The position numbers were made by a program, and so were the translations under genes. A stretch of DNA of 64,000 nt from Pseudomonas graminis (lineage in GTDB: Bacteria > Pseudomonadota > Gammaproteobacteria > Pseudomonadales > Pseudomonadaceae). Where the stretch lies: NCBI RefSeq assembly GCF_001705435.1, contig NZ_MDEN01000068.1, positions 62,001 to 126,000 on the forward strand, given 5' to 3'. Below, in pieces: positions 43,047 through 52,710 of the stretch (position 1 is its first letter; each line of letters begins with the position of its first letter). Below the pieces are notes generated by a model that did not search any database, was not told the origin of the DNA, and saw only the letters and a list, made by a program, of their open reading frames with translations.

Positions 43047-44081
43047 ATGACCGACCCGATTCGTCTTACCCAATACAGTCACGGCGCCGGTTGCGGCTGC
43101 AAGATCTCGCCCAAGGTGCTGGAAACCATCCTCGCCGGCAGCGGCGCGCAGAACCTCGACCCGCGCCTGTGGGTTGGCAATGCCTCCCGCGATGACGCAG
43201 CGGTGTATGCCATCGACGACGATAAGGGCGTCGTGTCCACCACCGATTTCTTCATGCCCATCGTCGACGACCCGTTCGACTTCGGCCGCATTGCCGCGAC
43301 CAACGCCATCAGCGACATCTACGCCATGGGCGGCGATCCGTTGATGGCCATCGCTATTCTCGGCTGGCCGGTCAATGTGCTCGCTCCGGAGATTGCCCGC
43401 GAAGTCATTCGTGGCGGACGTGCGGTGTGCGACGCGGCGGGCATTCCACTGGCGGGCGGCCACTCCATCGACGCGCCGGAGCCCATCTTCGGCCTCGCCG
43501 TGACCGGCCTGGTGGAGAAGCGCTTCATGAAGCGCAACGACACCGCGACCGTGGGCTGCAAGCTGTTCCTGACCAAACCCCTGGGCATCGGCATCCTCAC
43601 CACCGCCGAGAAAAAAGGCCTGCTGCGCGACGAAGACATCGGCCTGGCCCGTGACGTGATGTGTACGCTGAACAAGCCGGGCAGCCGTTTCTCCCGACTG
43701 GCCGGCGTCACCGCGATGACTGACGTCACCGGCTTCGGCTTGCTCGGGCACCTGGTTGAGATGGCCGACGGCAGTCAGGTGACTGCACGGCTGAACGCTG
43801 CCGCCGTCCCGCGTCTGGGCAGCGTCGACTTCTATATCGAGCAGGATTGCATCCCCGGCGGCACCCACCGCAATTACGACAGCTATGGCGAGCGCATCGG
43901 CCCCCTGACCGAGGCGCAGAAGTTGCTGCTGTGTGACCCGCAAACCAGCGGCGGCCTGTTGATTGCCGTGGAGCCCGCTGAAGAGGCGGCGTTCCTGGCC
44001 CTGGCCGGTGAACTGGGCCTGAGCCTCGCGGCGATCGGCGAATTGGTCGAGCGACAGCCGCTCGCGGTCGAGGTGTTCTGA
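43047..44081 (+). CDS. selD: Selenide, water dikinase SelD
   Basis: A 344-residue enzyme that makes selenophosphate from selenide and ATP. Seen: SHGAGCGCKISP with Cys16 and Lys19 as the catalytic pair (a Cys, not selenocysteine, codon), the Asp-rich ATP/Mg sites ASRDDAAVY and STTDFFMPIVDDPFDFG, and ATNAISDIYAMGG. ATG 43047 is the family start; upstream in-frame sequence is rejected. It overlaps selU by one base. With no selA or selB in the window, the visible use of selenophosphate is tRNA selenouridine. Confidence 0.95.
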   Translation: MTDPIRLTQYSHGAGCGCKISPKVLETILAGSGAQNLDPRLWVGNASRDDAAVYAIDDDKGVVSTTDFFMPIVDDPFDFGRIAATNAISDIYAMGGDPLMAIAILGWPVNVLAPEIAREVIRGGRAVCDAAGIPLAGGHSIDAPEPIFGLAVTGLVEKRFMKRNDTATVGCKLFLTKPLGIGILTTAEKKGLLRDEDIGLARDVMCTLNKPGSRFSRLAGVTAMTDVTGFGLLGHLVEMADGSQVTARLNAAAVPRLGSVDFYIEQDCIPGGTHRNYDSYGERIGPLTEAQKLLLCDPQTSGGLLIAVEPAEEAAFLALAGELGLSLAAIGELVERQPLAVEVF

Positions 44082-45190
44082 TGCGCGACAACAGCACCGA
44101 CCTGCGCGAGATCTTCCTCAGCGACGTGCCGATGATGGACGTCCGCGCGCCGGTGGAATTCACCAAGGGCGCATTCCCCGGCGTGATCAATCTGCCGCTG
44201 ATGAACGACGTCCAGCGGCAGAAGGTCGGCACCTGCTACAAGCAGGACGGTCAACAGGCCGCCATCGAGTTGGGCCACACGCTGGTGTCCGGCGACGTGA
44301 AGGAGGCGCGAATCGATGCGTGGGCCAGTTTTGCCCGCAACCACCCCGAGGGTTTTTTGTATTGCTTTCGTGGCGGCCTGCGTTCGCAGATCACTCAGCA
44401 GTGGCTCAAGAGCGAGGCGGGTATCGAGTATCCCCGGGTCATCGGTGGCTACAAGGCGATGCGCAGCTTTTTGATCGAGGTGACGGATCAGGCCGTGTCC
44501 GAGTGCGATTTCGTGCTGATTGGCGGGCTCACTGGCAGTGGCAAGACCGAGGTGCTGCAGCAACTCGACAACGGTCTCGATCTGGAGGGCCATGCCAACC
44601 ATCGCGGTTCGAGCTTTGGCAAACACGCGACGCCGCAGCCGGGGCAGATCGATTTCGAGAACCTGCTCGCCGTGGATATTCTGAAAAAGCGTGCGCGGCA
44701 TGTGAATCAGTTCGTGGTCGAGGATGAAGGGCGGATCGTCGGCAGTCGTGCGGTGCCCCTTGAGTTGTACCGGATCATGCAGGACGCGCCGCTGGTGTGG
44801 TTGGAGGACAGTTTCGAGAGTCGCGTCGAGCGGATTCTGAAGGATTATGTGACGGATCTGTGTGCGGAGTTCATCGCCGTGCAGTGCGTTGAAACGGGTT
44901 TTGCGGCGTACGCCGAGCGGCTGAAGCAAAGCCTGTCGAGCATCGTTCGGCGGTTGGGCGGTGAGCGTTATCAGCGGCTGGCGGCGATTATGGACAGTGC
45001 TTTGGCCGAGCAGGCGCGCAGCGGGGCGGTGGATCTGCACCGGGGCTGGATCAGCGGGATGTTGAGTGAGTATTACGATCCGATGTATGCGTTCCAGCGG
45101 GACAGCAAGAATCCCCGGATCGAGTTTTCCGGAGATCAGAGGGCGGTTGTCGAATATCTGAAACAGCGGAGGCTGAACTACCGCGGTTGA
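44081..45190 (+). CDS. selU: tRNA 2-selenouridine synthase SelU (MnmH)
   Basis: A 369-residue enzyme that converts 2-thiouridine to 2-selenouridine at the wobble base of certain tRNAs. Seen: N-terminal rhodanese domain with catalytic Cys95 in YCFRGGLRS, and C-terminal P-loop domain with GLTGSGKTE at 149-157. It starts within the stop of selD (TGATG), so the two are coupled and selD directly supplies its substrate. The 3' end abuts the large inverted repeat at 45187. Confidence 0.95.
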   Translation: MRDNSTDLREIFLSDVPMMDVRAPVEFTKGAFPGVINLPLMNDVQRQKVGTCYKQDGQQAAIELGHTLVSGDVKEARIDAWASFARNHPEGFLYCFRGGLRSQITQQWLKSEAGIEYPRVIGGYKAMRSFLIEVTDQAVSECDFVLIGGLTGSGKTEVLQQLDNGLDLEGHANHRGSSFGKHATPQPGQIDFENLLAVDILKKRARHVNQFVVEDEGRIVGSRAVPLELYRIMQDAPLVWLEDSFESRVERILKDYVTDLCAEFIAVQCVETGFAAYAERLKQSLSSIVRRLGGERYQRLAAIMDSALAEQARSGAVDLHRGWISGMLSEYYDPMYAFQRDSKNPRIEFSGDQRAVVEYLKQRRLNYRG

Positions 45191-45569
45191 AGATCAAGAT
45201 CAAGATCAAGAGCGTCTGCCTGGGGGCAGACGTTTCGCCTTCGGCGAGTTACTTGGAAAAGCACCCCAAGTAACCAAGGGTGCTTGCTCCTGGTTTGGCC
45301 CTTCGTTCCTCAGGGTTCCTTCACTCCGGTCCCGCTCCGTGGGCCCGCCGCCATCCGCCATCCATGGCGGGGGGCGGCTCTCGCGGCATCCATGCCGCTC
45401 GGCCCACTCCACGAGACCTGCGTTCAGCCTGCACCCAAGTCGCGATTGGCGGTGACTGGGCATTTTGTGTACGAAGATCAAAAGCCCATCAAGGGCTTCC
45501 CGGCTGAAGCCGGTCCTACGATGCGTACGCGGTGCTTTCAGTGGGACCGGCTTTAGCCGGGAAGCTTTT
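45187..45569 (+). repeat. Mosaic intergenic repeat, copy D (left arm of inverted pair)
   Basis: Fourth copy, in the same orientation as A-C: AAGATCAAGATCAAG, TCTGCCTGGGGGCAGA, CTTCGGCGAGTTACTTGG and CCAAGTAACC, the CCATCCATGGCGGGG block, then two facing REP sequences (45496-45520 and 45543-45565). It starts at the selU stop and faces copy E. Confidence 0.85.
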
Positions 45570-45576
45570 GCTTTTG

Positions 45577-45872
45577 CCTTCGCTCTTGATCTTCAAACGC
45601 AAAGAGCCCAGACACCGCAACACGCGACTTGGGTGCAGGCCGAACGCAGACGACGCGGAGTGGGCCGAGCGGCATGGATGCCGCGAGAGCGCCGTCAGGA
45701 CATGGATGTCCGTTCGGCGCGGGCCCACGGAGCGTCGTCGGAGTGAGGGAACCCGACGAAGTCGGGCCCAGCCGAGAGCAGGCACTTTTGGTTACTTTTA
45801 GTGCTTTTTAAAAGTAACTCGCCGAAGGCGAAACAGTCTGCCCCCAGGCAGGCGCTCTTGATCTTGATCTAA
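45577..45872 (-). repeat. Mosaic intergenic repeat, copy E (right arm, inverted)
   Basis: Fifth copy, in reverse orientation, ending GCGCTCTTGATCTTGATC. It is more diverged in the middle (the CCATGGCGGGG block is replaced by a GACATGGATGTCC-type palindrome around 45699-45711). With copy D it makes an inverted repeat of about 300 bases per arm around a REP pair, immediately before the permease gene stop. Confidence 0.8.
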
Positions 45873-45875
45873 GCC

Positions 45876-46940
45876 TTACAAAAGCAAAGCGCCAACAAGC
45901 CCACTGATTACCCCGACCAGCATGGTCAGCACCCCCACGATCACCAGCACCTTGGCGTCGAAGGATTTACGCAGCATCAACAGCGACGGCAGGCTCACGC
46001 TCGGCAGGGTCATGAGCAACGCCACCGCCGGCGCAGTGCCCAGACCCAACGCCAGCAGCGTCTGCACGATCGGGATTTCGGCCGCCGTCGGGATCACGAA
46101 CAATGTCCCGACAATCGCCAGCGGCACCAGCCACAACAGACTGTTGCCCATCGCGCCGTCAACGTGAGGGAACAGCCAGACCCGCGCGGCGCCGAGGATC
46201 AGCACCGCGAGGACGTAGATCGGAATCGTCGTCCAGAACAACTGCCAAATCGTCTTGCCCCAGCGCACCAGCAGGCTGCCTTCCTCTGGCCGCTCGGCAT
46301 TGGCCACGGCCTCCAGCGCCTGCTCCGGCACGGCTTCCGGGCGGGAAATGCGTTGTGCAACAAGGGACACGCCGATCACCAGCACAAGGCCCGCCACCAG
46401 TCGCAGGGCGGTGAAGCCCCAGCCCAGTACGAACCCCATGAACACCAGCGTGGCCGGGTTGAGCACCGGGTTGGCGATCCAGAAGGCCAGCGCCGCGCCC
46501 ACCGACACGTTCTGCTTGCGCAAGCCCGCTGCCACCGGCGCCGCGCAGCAGCTGCACATCATGCCCGGCAGGGCGAACAGGCCGCCGCGAATGGTCGAGC
46601 CGAGTCCGGCGCGGCCGAACATCTTCAGCAGCCAGTCCCGGGGAATCAGCACCTGCAACAGCGAGCCGAGGATGACCGCCAGCACGGCGGCCTTCCAGAT
46701 GGCCAGAAAATAGACCTGGGCGTAGGCCAGCGCGGCGGCCCATGGCGTGGCCGGGTTGTCGTTGATGATCGAGGCGCCGATGGTGTGGGTGTCGGCGGCG
46801 ATGAAGGATTTCAGGTAATACGGCGACCACTTCACGTAGTACAAGCCGATGGCGGCCACCAGCAGGAACGCCAGAGGTTTCCACCAGAACGACCAGCCGC
46901 GGCGTTCGGAGGTGAGCGGGAGGGCAGTCATGACAGGCAC
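45876..46940 (-). CDS. DUF318/ArsP-like permease
   Basis: A 354-residue inner-membrane permease with about eight or nine hydrophobic segments. Seen: the family hallmark PGMMCSCCAAPVAAGLRKQNVS with adjacent Cys residues, and the repeat-like IANPVLNPATLVF and second half FVIPTAAEIPIVQTLLALG. ArsP members export methylated trivalent arsenicals, but other members of the DUF318 family do not, so the substrate is open. No ars genes are nearby. A second ATG lies at codon 4. Confidence 0.82.
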   Translation of the reverse strand: MPVMTALPLTSERRGWSFWWKPLAFLLVAAIGLYYVKWSPYYLKSFIAADTHTIGASIINDNPATPWAAALAYAQVYFLAIWKAAVLAVILGSLLQVLIPRDWLLKMFGRAGLGSTIRGGLFALPGMMCSCCAAPVAAGLRKQNVSVGAALAFWIANPVLNPATLVFMGFVLGWGFTALRLVAGLVLVIGVSLVAQRISRPEAVPEQALEAVANAERPEEGSLLVRWGKTIWQLFWTTIPIYVLAVLILGAARVWLFPHVDGAMGNSLLWLVPLAIVGTLFVIPTAAEIPIVQTLLALGLGTAPAVALLMTLPSVSLPSLLMLRKSFDAKVLVIVGVLTMLVGVISGLVGALLL

Positions 46941-47015
46941 CAGAGCAGGAAATCGTGGGGGCGGGATGATACGCCGTGGCCGGGCATTATAGTAGGTGTC
47001 GCAAGGTATGTCGGC

Positions 47016-48620
47016 TCACGCCCGTCCGCCGAAATCCAGCCCGGAGGCGCGCAGCAGTTCATGGGTGTAGGGCTGGCGCGGATGACCGAAGATAACCCGC
47101 GCCGGGCCTTGCTCGACCACCTTGCCGTCCTTGATCACCAGCACGTCGTGGGCCAATGCATGCACCACCGCCAGGTCGTGGCTGATGAACAGATAACTGA
47201 GGCCGTGACGAATCTGCAAATCCCGCAGCAAGGCAATGATCTGTTTTTGCACGGTGCGATCCAGCGCGGAAGTGGGCTCGTCTAGCAAGATCAGCTCCGG
47301 TTCCAGCACCAGCGCCCGGGCGATGGCCACCCGCTGGCGCTGCCCGCCGGAAAACTCATGGGGGTAGCGATGGCGACTTTCGGGGTCGAGACCGACTTCG
47401 CCGAGCACGCGGATCACCGTCTGTTCACGCTGGGCCGGGGTGCCGATGCCGTGGGTCAGCAGCCCTTCGGCGATGATCTGCTGCACCGTCATGCGCGGAC
47501 TCAAGCTGCCGAACGGGTCCTGAAACACCACCTGAATGCGCTTGCGCAACGGCCGCATCAGTTGCTGGCTGCGCAGGCTCAGCTCCTTGTTGGCGAAACG
47601 GATGCTGCCTTCGGAATCGATCAGCCGCAGGATCGCCTGGCCCAGGGTCGATTTGCCCGAGCCGGACTCGCCGACGATGCCCAGGGTCTGGCCTTTCAAC
47701 AGCTCGAAACTCACCCCGTCCACCGCCTTGATGTACTGCCGCTCGCGCCGCAACAACGGCTTGGGCAGCGGAAACCAGACCTTCAGCGCGTCCACCGACA
47801 GCAGGGTCTGGGTGTGCTCGCCGGGCACCGGTTCGCCGTCGGGTTCGGCATTGATCAGCAGGCGGCTGTAGGGGTGCTGCGGAGCGGCGAACAGCGTCTG
47901 GCAGTCTGCTTGCTCAACAATTTCGCCGGCGCGCATCACGCAGACCCGCTGGGCGATGCGCCGGACCAGATTGAGGTCATGGCTGATCAGCAGCAGCGAC
48001 ATGCCCAGCCGTTGTTGCAGGGATTTGAGCAGTTCGAGAATCTTCAGCTGCACCGTCACGTCCAGTGCCGTGGTGGGCTCGTCGGCAATCAGCAGTTCAG
48101 GTTCATTGGCCAGGGCCATGGCGATCATCACCCGCTGGCGCTGGCCGCCGGACAGTTGATGGGGCAGCGCCTTGAGCCGTTGCGGCGGATTTTGAATGCC
48201 TACCAGACCGAGCAATTCCAGGGTGCGCTCGCGGGCGGCCTTGCCCTTGAGGCCCTTGTGCATGGCGAGGATTTCGCCGATCTGTTTCTCCACAGTGTGC
48301 AACGGGTTCAGCGAGGTCATCGGCTCCTGAAAGATCATGGCGATGCGGTTGCCACGCAGCCCCCGCAGCACCTTGTCGCTGGCGTGCAGCAGGTCCACAC
48401 CCTTGTAGCGAATGCTGCCCTGGGTGCTCACGGATCTGGCCGGCAGCAGCCGCAGGATCGAGTGCGCGGTCACCGATTTGCCCGAACCGGACTCACCGAC
48501 CAGCGCCAGGCACTCGCCGGGCTGGATGTCGAGGTCGAGGCCGTGCACCACTTCGGCGCCGTTGAAAGCCACGCGCAGGTTGCGGATCTGGATTAGAGGG
48601 TCAGTCATGGCGGCGCTCAT
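47016..48620 (-). CDS. yejF: ABC importer ATPase YejF (fused two-domain)
   Basis: A 534-residue protein with two ABC ATPase domains in tandem, as in YejF and other fused oligopeptide-type importer ATPases. Seen: first Walker A GESGSGKSV (about 41-49) and signature LSGGQRQRV; second Walker A GESGSGKST and signature FSGGQRQRV with LDEPTSALD. It is the last gene of yejABEF, and its start overlaps the yejE stop by four bases; a second ATG at codon 5 is possible. It powers uptake of peptides or peptide-nucleotide compounds such as microcin C in enterobacteria. Confidence 0.93.
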   Translation of the reverse strand: MSAAMTDPLIQIRNLRVAFNGAEVVHGLDLDIQPGECLALVGESGSGKSVTAHSILRLLPARSVSTQGSIRYKGVDLLHASDKVLRGLRGNRIAMIFQEPMTSLNPLHTVEKQIGEILAMHKGLKGKAARERTLELLGLVGIQNPPQRLKALPHQLSGGQRQRVMIAMALANEPELLIADEPTTALDVTVQLKILELLKSLQQRLGMSLLLISHDLNLVRRIAQRVCVMRAGEIVEQADCQTLFAAPQHPYSRLLINAEPDGEPVPGEHTQTLLSVDALKVWFPLPKPLLRRERQYIKAVDGVSFELLKGQTLGIVGESGSGKSTLGQAILRLIDSEGSIRFANKELSLRSQQLMRPLRKRIQVVFQDPFGSLSPRMTVQQIIAEGLLTHGIGTPAQREQTVIRVLGEVGLDPESRHRYPHEFSGGQRQRVAIARALVLEPELILLDEPTSALDRTVQKQIIALLRDLQIRHGLSYLFISHDLAVVHALAHDVLVIKDGKVVEQGPARVIFGHPRQPYTHELLRASGLDFGGRA

Positions 48621-49639
48621 GTGCGGGGGTCGAAGGCGTCACGGCAGGCTTCGCCGATGAACACCAGTAGCGTGAGGATCAGCGCCAGGGCGCAGAACGC
48701 CGTGACGCCCAGCCACGGCGCCTGCAAGTTGCGTTTGGCCTGACCGATGAGTTCGCCCAGGGACGCGCTTTCGGCGGGCATGCCGAAGCCGAGGAAATCC
48801 AGCGCGGTCAGGGTGGCGATCGCGCCTGTGACGATGAACGGCAGGTAGGTGAGGGTGCTGGTCATGGCATTGGGCAGAATGTGCCGCCACATCAGTGCGC
48901 CGTCGCTGAGGCCCAGGGCGCGGGCGGCTTTGACGTATTCCAGATTGCGCCCACGGAGGAACTCGGCGCGGACCACGTCGACCAGCGCCAGCCAGGAAAA
49001 CAGCGACATGATCCCCAGCAGCCACCAGAAGTCCGGCTCGACGAAGCCCGACAGAATGATCAGCAGGTACAGCACCGGCAGCCCCGACCAGACCTCCTGC
49101 AAGCGCTGGCCGATCAAATCCGCCAGCCCGCCGTAATAGCCCTGAATCGCTCCGGCGAACACGCCGATCACCGTGCTGATGGCGGTCAGCGCCAACGCAA
49201 ACAGAATCGATACGCGGGTGCCGAACAGCACCCGCGCCATGACGTCCCGCGCCTGGTCGTCGGTGCCCAGCCAGTTGCGCGCGCTGGGCGGGCTGGGGGA
49301 GGGCTCGCGCAGTTCGTAATTGACCGTGTCGTAGCTGAAGGGGATCGGCGCGAAGAGCATCCAGCCGCCCTTGTCGACGATCAGTTTGCGCACGTAATCG
49401 CTGGAGTAGTCCGGCTCGAAGGGCAGCTCGCCACCGAAATCGGTTTCCAGGTATTGATGCAGGGCCGGGAAGTACAGCTCGCCCTGATAGCGCACGATCA
49501 ACGGCTTATCGTTGGCGATCAGTTCGCCGCACAGGCAGATGACCAACAGCGCCACGAACAGCCATAGCGACCACCAACCACGCCGGTTGGCCTTGAAGTT
49601 AGCGATGCGGCGGCGGTTTTGCGGGGAAAACTCGAACAT
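48617..49639 (-). CDS. yejE: ABC importer permease YejE
   Basis: A 340-residue inner-membrane permease. Seen: N-terminal NRRRIANFKANRRGWWSLWLF typical of YejE, a large periplasmic loop with LGTDDQARDVMARVLFG, and the ABC loop EYVKAARALGLSDGALMWRHILPNA. ATG at 49639 is chosen because it overlaps the yejB stop and starts the family sequence (MFEFSPQNRRR). Works with YejB as the channel of the importer. Confidence 0.93.
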   Translation of the reverse strand: MFEFSPQNRRRIANFKANRRGWWSLWLFVALLVICLCGELIANDKPLIVRYQGELYFPALHQYLETDFGGELPFEPDYSSDYVRKLIVDKGGWMLFAPIPFSYDTVNYELREPSPSPPSARNWLGTDDQARDVMARVLFGTRVSILFALALTAISTVIGVFAGAIQGYYGGLADLIGQRLQEVWSGLPVLYLLIILSGFVEPDFWWLLGIMSLFSWLALVDVVRAEFLRGRNLEYVKAARALGLSDGALMWRHILPNAMTSTLTYLPFIVTGAIATLTALDFLGFGMPAESASLGELIGQAKRNLQAPWLGVTAFCALALILTLLVFIGEACRDAFDPRT

Positions 49640-50709
49640 CAGGCGCTCCTCGCGGAAAAGTCGATGCGCGGGTCGACCAGCGTGTAGCACAGGTCGCCCA
49701 CCAGCTTGATCAACAGGCCGAACAGGGTGAACAGAAACAGCGTGCCGAAGACCACCGGGTAATCCCGGGACACCGCCGCTTCGTAGCTCATGCGGCCGAT
49801 GCCATCGAGGCCGAAGATGGTTTCGATCAGCAGCGAGCCGGCGAAGAACACCTCAATCAGCGCCTGGGGAATGCCCGCCACCACCAGCAGCATGGCGTTG
49901 CGGAACACGTGGCCGTAGAGCACGCGCTGCTCGCTGAGGCCCTTGGCCCGTGCGGTGACCACGTACTGGCGACCGATCTCGTTGAGGAAGCTGTTTTTGG
50001 TGAGGATGGTCAGGGTGGCGAAGCCGCCGATCACCAGCGCGCTGACCGGCAGCACCAGATGCCAGAGGTAATCGCGCAGCTTGCCCAGCGGCGAGAGGCT
50101 GGCGAAGTCGTCCGAGAACAGCCCCTGGGCCGGAAACCAGCTCCAGTAGCTGCCGCCGGCAAACACCACGATCAGCAGAATGGCGAACAGAAATGCCGGG
50201 ATGGCGTAGCCGATGATGATCAGCGTGCTGCTCCAGACATCAAAGCGGCTGCCATGGAGCACGGCCTTGCGGATGCCCAGCGGGATCGAGATCAGGTACG
50301 TAATCAGCGTCGCCCAGAGCCCGAGGGATAGGGTCACCGGCAGCTTTTGCAGGATCAACCCGGTCACCGTGGCGCCGCGAAAAAAGCTGCTGCCGAAATC
50401 CAGCTGCGCGTAATGGGTGAGCATCAGCCACAGGCGCTCGTGCAGCGGTTTGTCGAACCCGTATTGGTGCTTGATCGCTTCGACCAGCTCCGGGTCCAGG
50501 CCTTGGGCGCCCCGGCTGATGCCGCCGGTGGCCGCGACCTCGCCACCGCCGCCACCGATGCCGCCCGCCGGGCCCATGCCCTGAACCCGGGCGATGGCTT
50601 GCTCGACGGGACCGCCCGGCGCGGCCTGCACGATAAGGAAGTTGACCACCAGAATGCACAGCAGCGTGGGAATGATCAGCAGCAGTCGACGCAGGGTGTA
50701 GGCGAGCAT
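49639..50709 (-). CDS. yejB: ABC importer permease YejB
   Basis: A 356-residue inner-membrane permease. Seen: MLAYTLRRLLLIIPTLLCILVVNF opening, a glycine-rich insertion GPAGGIGGGGGEVAATGG at about 48-65 that also occurs in YejB proteins, and the ABC loop YVVTARAKGLSEQRVLYGHVFRNA. Start at 50709 is two bases from the yejA stop. It forms the pore with YejE. Confidence 0.93.
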   Translation of the reverse strand: MLAYTLRRLLLIIPTLLCILVVNFLIVQAAPGGPVEQAIARVQGMGPAGGIGGGGGEVAATGGISRGAQGLDPELVEAIKHQYGFDKPLHERLWLMLTHYAQLDFGSSFFRGATVTGLILQKLPVTLSLGLWATLITYLISIPLGIRKAVLHGSRFDVWSSTLIIIGYAIPAFLFAILLIVVFAGGSYWSWFPAQGLFSDDFASLSPLGKLRDYLWHLVLPVSALVIGGFATLTILTKNSFLNEIGRQYVVTARAKGLSEQRVLYGHVFRNAMLLVVAGIPQALIEVFFAGSLLIETIFGLDGIGRMSYEAAVSRDYPVVFGTLFLFTLFGLLIKLVGDLCYTLVDPRIDFSARSA

Positions 50710-50710
50710 G

Positions 50711-52651
50711 TCACTGACCCTCCGTTGTTGGTGCGGCACGGCTATTAGCGCTGTTGCTGTGTGTCGCCAGCTGCGCGGCCATCTGCGCATCGGTCAGCGG
50801 CACACGGCTGACTTCCCACCAGCTTTCCAGACCGACGTCATAGATCGGTTCGATCGCCGGCCGGCCAAAGCGGTTGGCGAACACCACTGGCGTGCCCTGG
50901 GAGTAATAGTTTGGAATCATGTAGAAACCCCAGAGCAGCACCCGATCCAGGGCGCGGGCGTAGTGCAGCATGTCGTTGCGGTTGTTGGCCGCCACCAGAC
51001 CATCGATAAGGCGATCGACCGCCGGGTTGCGCAGCACCATGGCGTTGGAACTGCCGACCTGCCGCGCGCTTTGCGAGCCGAACAGGTTGTACAGCTCGCG
51101 GCCGGGGGAGAGGATCGGATTGCCGTTGCTCGGCAGCGTGACCACGATCATGTCGTAGTCCCGGGCGTTCAGGCGGTTCATGTACTGCGCCGAGTCCACG
51201 CGACGAAAATTCAGGGTGATGCCGATCTGCGCCAGCACGCGCTTGTATGGCAGCACCAGCCGCTCGAAACCGCCCTGGCCGTCGAGGAAGGAAAACTCCA
51301 GCGGCTGACCGGCGGCGTTCACCAGCCGGTTGTTCTTCGCGTGCCAGCCGGCGTCGGCCAGCAGCTTGAGGGCCTTGAGCTGCTTGTCGCGGATGTAGCC
51401 GCTGCCGTCGGTCTTCGGTGCGCGCCAGACCTGGTCGAAGACTTCGTCCGGGATCTGCCCGCGCAGGGGCTCCAGAAGGCTCAGCTCCTGGGCGTCGGGC
51501 AGCTCGGTAGCGGCCATCTCGCTCTTCGGGAAGTAGGTTTGTTCGCGCACATAGAAGTTGCGCATGATCTGGCCGTTCATCCATTCGAAATCCCAGAGCA
51601 TCGCCAGGGCTTCGCGCACCCGGCGATCCTGAAACATGGGTTTGTCTAGATTGAAAACGAAGCCCTGACCGGCCACCGGGCGGCGTTTCGCCAGAATGGT
51701 CTTTTGCAGACGGCCGTCCTGCAGGCTCGGCGCGGTGTAGCCGACGACGTAGCCAGCCGAGGAGAACTCGCGGTTGTAATCGAAGTTGCCGGCCTGAACC
51801 AGTTGCCGGGCCACGTCGACATCGCCGTAGAAGTTCACCGTCAGCGCGTCGAAGTTGTAGAGCCCACGGCTGACCGGCAGGTCTTTGCCCCACCAGTCCT
51901 TGACCCGCTCGAAGCTGACACTGCGCCCGGCGTCGACCCGCGAGACCCGATACGGCCCGCTGCCCAGCGGCGGTTCGAAGCCGCCGCCCTTGGTGAAGTC
52001 GCGGGTTTTCCACCAGTGCTCGGGCAGGATGCGCAGGCTGGCGAGGTCCAGCGCCAGGGTGCGGTTGGTGCCGGTCTTGAAATCGAAACGGATCTGCCCC
52101 GGCGCTTCAATGACCGCGTCCTTGACGTCGGCGTACAGCGGTCGATAGCTGAAGCTGCCCTGGGTGATCAGCGTCTGCCAGGTGTAGCGCACGTCTTCGG
52201 CGGTGATCGGCGTGCCGTCATCGAAACGCGCCTTGGGGTTGAGGTAGAAGCGCACCCAGAGATTGTCGGGGTCACGCTCCATTTTCTCGGCGACCAGACC
52301 GTACACCGTGTAGGGCTCGTCCAGTGAACGATAGGCCAGCGGCGCATACACCCACGTATCGATCTGGCTCACGGAAATGCCCTGATCGACATAGGGCGTG
52401 AGGTAGTTGAACTGGCCGATCTCCTCGGATGCGCGGCTCATGGAACCGCCTTTGGGCGCATCAGGGTCGACGTAATCGAAGTGCTGGAAGTCAGCGGCGT
52501 ATTTCGGCGCTTCGCCATAGACGGTCAGCGCATGCACCGGCGCGGCAGACACCTGGGAAATACCCAGCAGCAGCGAGCCACACAACAGCACCGAGTACAG
52601 TAATGCCCCGCCCGGTAAGCGGCGCGGCAGTGGAAAGGGGGTGGCGGACAT
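50711..52651 (-). CDS. yejA: Periplasmic solute-binding protein YejA
   Basis: A 646-residue periplasmic binding protein of the SBP family 5. Seen: signal peptide ending VSAAP near residue 37, ALTVYGEAPKYAADFQHFDYVDPDAPKGGSM-type opening characteristic of YejA, and FYLNPKARFDDGTPITAEDVRYTW. It delivers ligand to YejBE. Here it lies 59 bases downstream of a TonB-dependent receptor gene, which suggests the same ligand crosses both membranes by this cluster. Confidence 0.93.
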   Translation of the reverse strand: MSATPFPLPRRLPGGALLYSVLLCGSLLLGISQVSAAPVHALTVYGEAPKYAADFQHFDYVDPDAPKGGSMSRASEEIGQFNYLTPYVDQGISVSQIDTWVYAPLAYRSLDEPYTVYGLVAEKMERDPDNLWVRFYLNPKARFDDGTPITAEDVRYTWQTLITQGSFSYRPLYADVKDAVIEAPGQIRFDFKTGTNRTLALDLASLRILPEHWWKTRDFTKGGGFEPPLGSGPYRVSRVDAGRSVSFERVKDWWGKDLPVSRGLYNFDALTVNFYGDVDVARQLVQAGNFDYNREFSSAGYVVGYTAPSLQDGRLQKTILAKRRPVAGQGFVFNLDKPMFQDRRVREALAMLWDFEWMNGQIMRNFYVREQTYFPKSEMAATELPDAQELSLLEPLRGQIPDEVFDQVWRAPKTDGSGYIRDKQLKALKLLADAGWHAKNNRLVNAAGQPLEFSFLDGQGGFERLVLPYKRVLAQIGITLNFRRVDSAQYMNRLNARDYDMIVVTLPSNGNPILSPGRELYNLFGSQSARQVGSSNAMVLRNPAVDRLIDGLVAANNRNDMLHYARALDRVLLWGFYMIPNYYSQGTPVVFANRFGRPAIEPIYDVGLESWWEVSRVPLTDAQMAAQLATHSNSANSRAAPTTEGQ

Positions 52652-52710
52652 GCGGACATCCTTGAGTGCAGCCCGACGCGCCGGAGCACCTGCGCGTCGG
52701 GCGTCAGCGC

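Noticed and set aside
43047..44081. A selenocysteine (in-frame TGA) version of SelD
   Set aside because: The catalytic position is encoded by TGC and the frame has no internal TGA.
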